Assembly: GCA_905176665.1 (NCBI GenBank)
Contig: CAJINA010000189.1
Coordinates: 1 to 64,000 of the forward strand
Direction: 5' to 3'
Length of the DNA stretch: 64,000 nucleotides
Source: Olavius algarvensis Delta 4 endosymbiont
GTDB taxonomy: Bacteria > Desulfobacterota > Desulfobacteria > Desulfobacterales > CAJINA01
Within the stretch, counting starts at the first letter, position 1. Each line of letters starts with the position of its first letter. Positions 61,504 to 64,000 of this stretch are shown here, in pieces. A model generated the notes under the pieces. The model did not search any database. It had not been told where the DNA came from and saw nothing but the letters and a program-made list of their open reading frames with translations. Position numbers and translations under genes: made by a program.

Positions 61504-63117
61504 ATGGCGTATTCTCAACATTGGGAAGCTCTGGAAGCCCGGGCCCAAGATTTCGAGACCCCGGAAAAGCACCTCAAGCAGCTCATCGCGCAGCCGGAAC
61601 GCCTGGCTGCCTTTTCCCTGACCGCGGCCGGCCTGTTCTATGATTTCTCTCGCCAGCGGGTCGATGGGCAGACCCTGTCACGGCTGCATGCCCTGGCGGA
61701 AGAAGCCGGCGCCGGTGACCGCTTCCGCGCCATGCTGCAAGGGGCCACCGTCAACCAGTCGGAAAACCGGGCCGCGCTACACACCGCCTGCCGGGATCTC
61801 TCCCCGGAACCTATCCTGGTAGCGGGCACCGATATCAAACCCGCCCTGCACGCTGTGCACCGACAGGTGGCCAGCTTTGCCGATGATATCCACGCCGGCC
61901 GCCTGACCGGCACCACGGGCCACCCCTTCCGACATGTGGTCGTCATCGGTATCGGCGGGAGCTATCTGGGTACCCAGTTTATCGCCCACGCACTGCGCCA
62001 TCGCGCCGACAAAGGCATCCAGCTTCATTTTCTCTCCAATGTTGACTCCCACAATTTTGGCGAGATCGTGACGGCGATCGACCCGGAAACGACACTCTGG
62101 GTTGTGATATCTAAAAGTTATACGACGGCAGAAACCCTTGCGAACACGCGCCAGGCCTACGCCTTTATGGGAAGCCACGGCCTGGAACCGGCCCGACACG
62201 TCGTCACGGTTACCAGTAAAGGCAGCCCGGGAGACGACCCGGACAATCCTGTCCTGGCAACCTTTCACATGTTCGACTTTATCGGCGGCCGCTACAGCGT
62301 GACGTCCGCAGTAGGCGGGGTGCCCCTGAGTCTTTACCTCGGGTATGACCGCTTTGCAGAACTCTTGGAAGGGGCTGCCGCCATGGACCGCCACGCCGGT
62401 GATGCACCTGCCGGGCAGAACCTGCCCCTGACGGCGGCGCTGCTGGATGTGTGGAATACGACATTCCTGGCCTATCCGGCTATGGCCATCGTACCCTACG
62501 CGGCGCCCCTGGACAAACTGGCCGCCCACATTCAGCAGCTCAGCATGGAAAGCAACGGGAAATCCGCCACCGGGGACGGAAAGCCGCATACAGGCGGCAG
62601 CGGCGGATTCATCTTCGGGGAGCCGGGCACCAACGCCCAGCACTCGTTTTTCCAGATGGCCCACCAGGGACGGCCCCTCCCCATTGAGTTCATCGGCGTC
62701 CTGAACAGCGCCTATCCCCAGGTACAATCGACATCAAAAGGGGTCACCAACCATCAGGAACTCTGGGCCAACCTGATCGCCCAGGCCGATGCCCTGGCGG
62801 TCGGGAAAACCGCTGCCGATCCGGCCCGGTCGTTCACCGGCAACCGGCCTACGTCGACCATTGTCATGGCCGACCTGGCGCCGCGCAACCTCGGGGCCCT
62901 GCTCGCATTCTATGAAGCGCGAACCGTCTATGCCGCTTTTCTCTGGGGGATCAACCCTTTCGACCAGTTCGGGGTGGAACTCGGCAAAAAAACCGCCCAT
63001 GGCTTGCGCGCGGCCATGGCCGCCCAAAATGCAGGCGATACCGAATACGCTGAAGATCTGGAGCCCATCCAAGCGTTCTATCTCGACATGCTCTCTAAGG
63101 GCGAAATTCCCGGGTAG
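61504..63117 (+). CDS. pgi: Glucose-6-phosphate isomerase
   Basis: 537 residues. It interconverts glucose 6-phosphate and fructose 6-phosphate. Family segments: V-V-I-G-I-G-G-S-Y-L-G-T near 150, S-K-S-Y-T-T-A-E-T, G-G-R-Y-S-V-T-S-A-V-G, M-E-S-N-G-K (catalytic Glu), and D-Q-F-G-V-E-L-G-K near the C-terminus. The GGGGGG site lies 7 bases before the ATG. Complete and typical. Confidence 0.96.
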   Translation: MAYSQHWEALEARAQDFETPEKHLKQLIAQPERLAAFSLTAAGLFYDFSRQRVDGQTLSRLHALAEEAGAGDRFRAMLQGATVNQSENRAALHTACRDLSPEPILVAGTDIKPALHAVHRQVASFADDIHAGRLTGTTGHPFRHVVVIGIGGSYLGTQFIAHALRHRADKGIQLHFLSNVDSHNFGEIVTAIDPETTLWVVISKSYTTAETLANTRQAYAFMGSHGLEPARHVVTVTSKGSPGDDPDNPVLATFHMFDFIGGRYSVTSAVGGVPLSLYLGYDRFAELLEGAAAMDRHAGDAPAGQNLPLTAALLDVWNTTFLAYPAMAIVPYAAPLDKLAAHIQQLSMESNGKSATGDGKPHTGGSGGFIFGEPGTNAQHSFFQMAHQGRPLPIEFIGVLNSAYPQVQSTSKGVTNHQELWANLIAQADALAVGKTAADPARSFTGNRPTSTIVMADLAPRNLGALLAFYEARTVYAAFLWGINPFDQFGVELGKKTAHGLRAAMAAQNAGDTEYAEDLEPIQAFYLDMLSKGEIPG

Positions 63118-63162
63118 TTTTTTCAACCGGACGGTGGCACGTACGTGCCGGGCAGGTCCTTG

Positions 63163-63191
63163 TTGACACGTGGCCGCCAGGTCTCTATAAT
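63163..63191 (+). promoter_or_regulatory. Consensus sigma-70 promoter before the Ser/Thr kinase gene
   Basis: TTGACA (63163-63168) and TATAAT (63186-63191) with a 17-base spacer, exact in all three parts. It lies 53 bases before the kinase ATG. A 14-base palindrome GGCACGTACGTGCC (63136-63149) sits just upstream and could be an operator or the end of the pgi transcript. Confidence 0.75.
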
Positions 63192-63243
63192 CCATTAAAA
63201 TCAATCAAATAAGGTGTCGATTGAAAGGCGGGCCACCAGACAC

Positions 63244-64000
63244 ATGACTTCTACCCCATCAGGCGATCCGGATTTTCTAGCTGGACTGGAAGGCTTAGAA
63301 TCCGTTGACCGCTACAAGATTTCCGGCAAACTCGGCCAGGGCGGCAATGCCATCGTTTATCTGGGGATCGACCCCTACATCGGTCGCAAGGTGGCCCTGA
63401 AAATATCCCAACCCAATTCAGACAACAAACGCCAGAAATTTTTCGTCGAAGCCCAATCGGCCGGACGCCTGAATCACCCCAATATCGTATCCATCTATGA
63501 TGCGGGCACCTACGACTCCTATTGCTATATCACCATGGAGCATATCAAGGGGGACACCCTTGAAAAGCATTGCCACCCGGACACGCTGCTGCCCATGCAG
63601 CGCTCGGTTGAAATCATTTTTGCCATCTGCCAGGCCCTGGATTACGCCCACAACCAGAAAGTCATCCATCGCGATATCAAGCCTTCCAACATCATGCTCG
63701 ACGAAAACGGGTCACCCAAGCTGACCGACTTCGGGGTTGCCCAGATCACTGAACACACCTCGGAAACCGGCCTGTGGGGCACGCCGAGTTACATGTCGCC
63801 CGAGGCGATGAAGGAAGAGGCCCTGGGCAGTTACAGTGATATTTTCTCCCTGGGCTGCGTCCTGTATGAACTGCTGAGTGGACGTCAGGCTTTCTCGGGA
63901 GAAAACAATTTTACCATCATGTACAAAATCACCAACTCGGACCCCACCCCCCTGAGCGAACTGCGCCCGGATCTGCCGCCCATTCTGGAAGAAATTGTCA
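63244..64000 (+). CDS. Hanks-type Ser/Thr protein kinase (partial, runs off the window)
   Basis: The reading frame from ATG 63244 is open to the window end (252 codons). The kinase domain starts near residue 24. Motifs: G-Q-G-G-N-A-I-V-Y (glycine loop, 31-39), Lys53 in V-A-L-K, H-R-D-I-K-P-S-N with Asp144, D-F-G at 162-164, and S-P-E in place of A-P-E. All catalytic residues are present, so the kinase should be active. The C-terminal sensor or anchor lies outside the window. AAGGCGG about 14 bases before the ATG is a weak ribosome site. Confidence 0.9.
   Translation, partial: MTSTPSGDPDFLAGLEGLESVDRYKISGKLGQGGNAIVYLGIDPYIGRKVALKISQPNSDNKRQKFFVEAQSAGRLNHPNIVSIYDAGTYDSYCYITMEHIKGDTLEKHCHPDTLLPMQRSVEIIFAICQALDYAHNQKVIHRDIKPSNIMLDENGSPKLTDFGVAQITEHTSETGLWGTPSYMSPEAMKEEALGSYSDIFSLGCVLYELLSGRQAFSGENNFTIMYKITNSDPTPLSELRPDLPPILEEIV

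Overview
The window is ordinary bacterial chromosome, densely packed and moderately GC-rich, with no rRNA, tRNA, CRISPR array, insertion sequence or prophage that I can see. The gene set points to a Gram-negative anaerobe of the Desulfobacterota (Desulfosarcina/Desulfobacter-like). It combines a futalosine-route menaquinone cluster with aminofutalosine deaminase, indolepyruvate:ferredoxin oxidoreductase, an ADP-forming acyl-CoA synthetase, LarB, KDO synthesis (kdsB), DUF1302 and RND envelope proteins, and several PilZ, DUF4388 and MglA-like signalling proteins. This assignment is inference from gene content; no marker gene was compared with a database.

Layout. 1-5.9 kb: a small secreted protein, a MrfA helicase-MrfB exonuclease fusion, a CNNM/CorC-type membrane protein and a DUF3047 protein. 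5.9-12.6 kb: efp, a TrpF-like protein without its usual catalytic Cys, guaA, a coiled-coil membrane protein, kdsB, larB and a HIT protein. 12.6-17.1 kb: mqnE, mqnC, an aminofutalosine deaminase and mqnA in one tight operon behind a promoter whose start region carries a palindromic operator. 17.1-21.3 kb: iorBA, a DUF2156 protein and a thioesterase. 21.5-27.6 kb: a hybrid histidine kinase, then a run of minus-strand genes (SRPBCC, two small proteins, an SMP-30-like protein and a HAD protein whose nucleophile is Asn). 27.7-33.2 kb: a frameshifted TetR gene, an RND exporter, a LolA-like protein and a DUF1302 outer-membrane protein. 34.2-40.2 kb: a four-gene minus-strand operon (receiver, pseudo-kinase/DnaQ exonuclease fusion, cNMP-CBS-DUF294 nucleotidyltransferase, SPL-like radical SAM). 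40.4-46.5 kb: small membrane proteins, an SSS symporter and acs. 47-52.3 kb: an orphan ParB-like gene overlapping purC, then a PilZ / DUF4388-cNMP / MglA-like GTPase / TPR cluster. 52.4-64 kb: mdh, uvrC, uvrB, ispF, an ADP-forming acyl-CoA synthetase, a frameshifted Cys-rich small protein, pgi and the start of a Ser/Thr kinase that runs off the window.

How parts fit together (inference). Acs plus the SSS symporter, with a receiver, a cNMP/CBS/DUF294 protein and a PAS-exonuclease protein close by, look like an acetate uptake and activation region with its own signalling module. IorAB would give aryl-acetyl-CoA esters from aromatic amino acids, and the ADP-forming synthetase could harvest them as ATP. 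The mqn operon supplies menaquinone, the respiratory quinone. The mqn promoter and the TetR-RND locus carry the same TGACCA...TGGTCA palindrome type, which suggests a shared class of regulator.

Two genes (the TetR gene at a G4 run and the Cys-rich protein at an A8 run) are each one base out of frame at a homopolymer. Sequencing indels are a live explanation for both.
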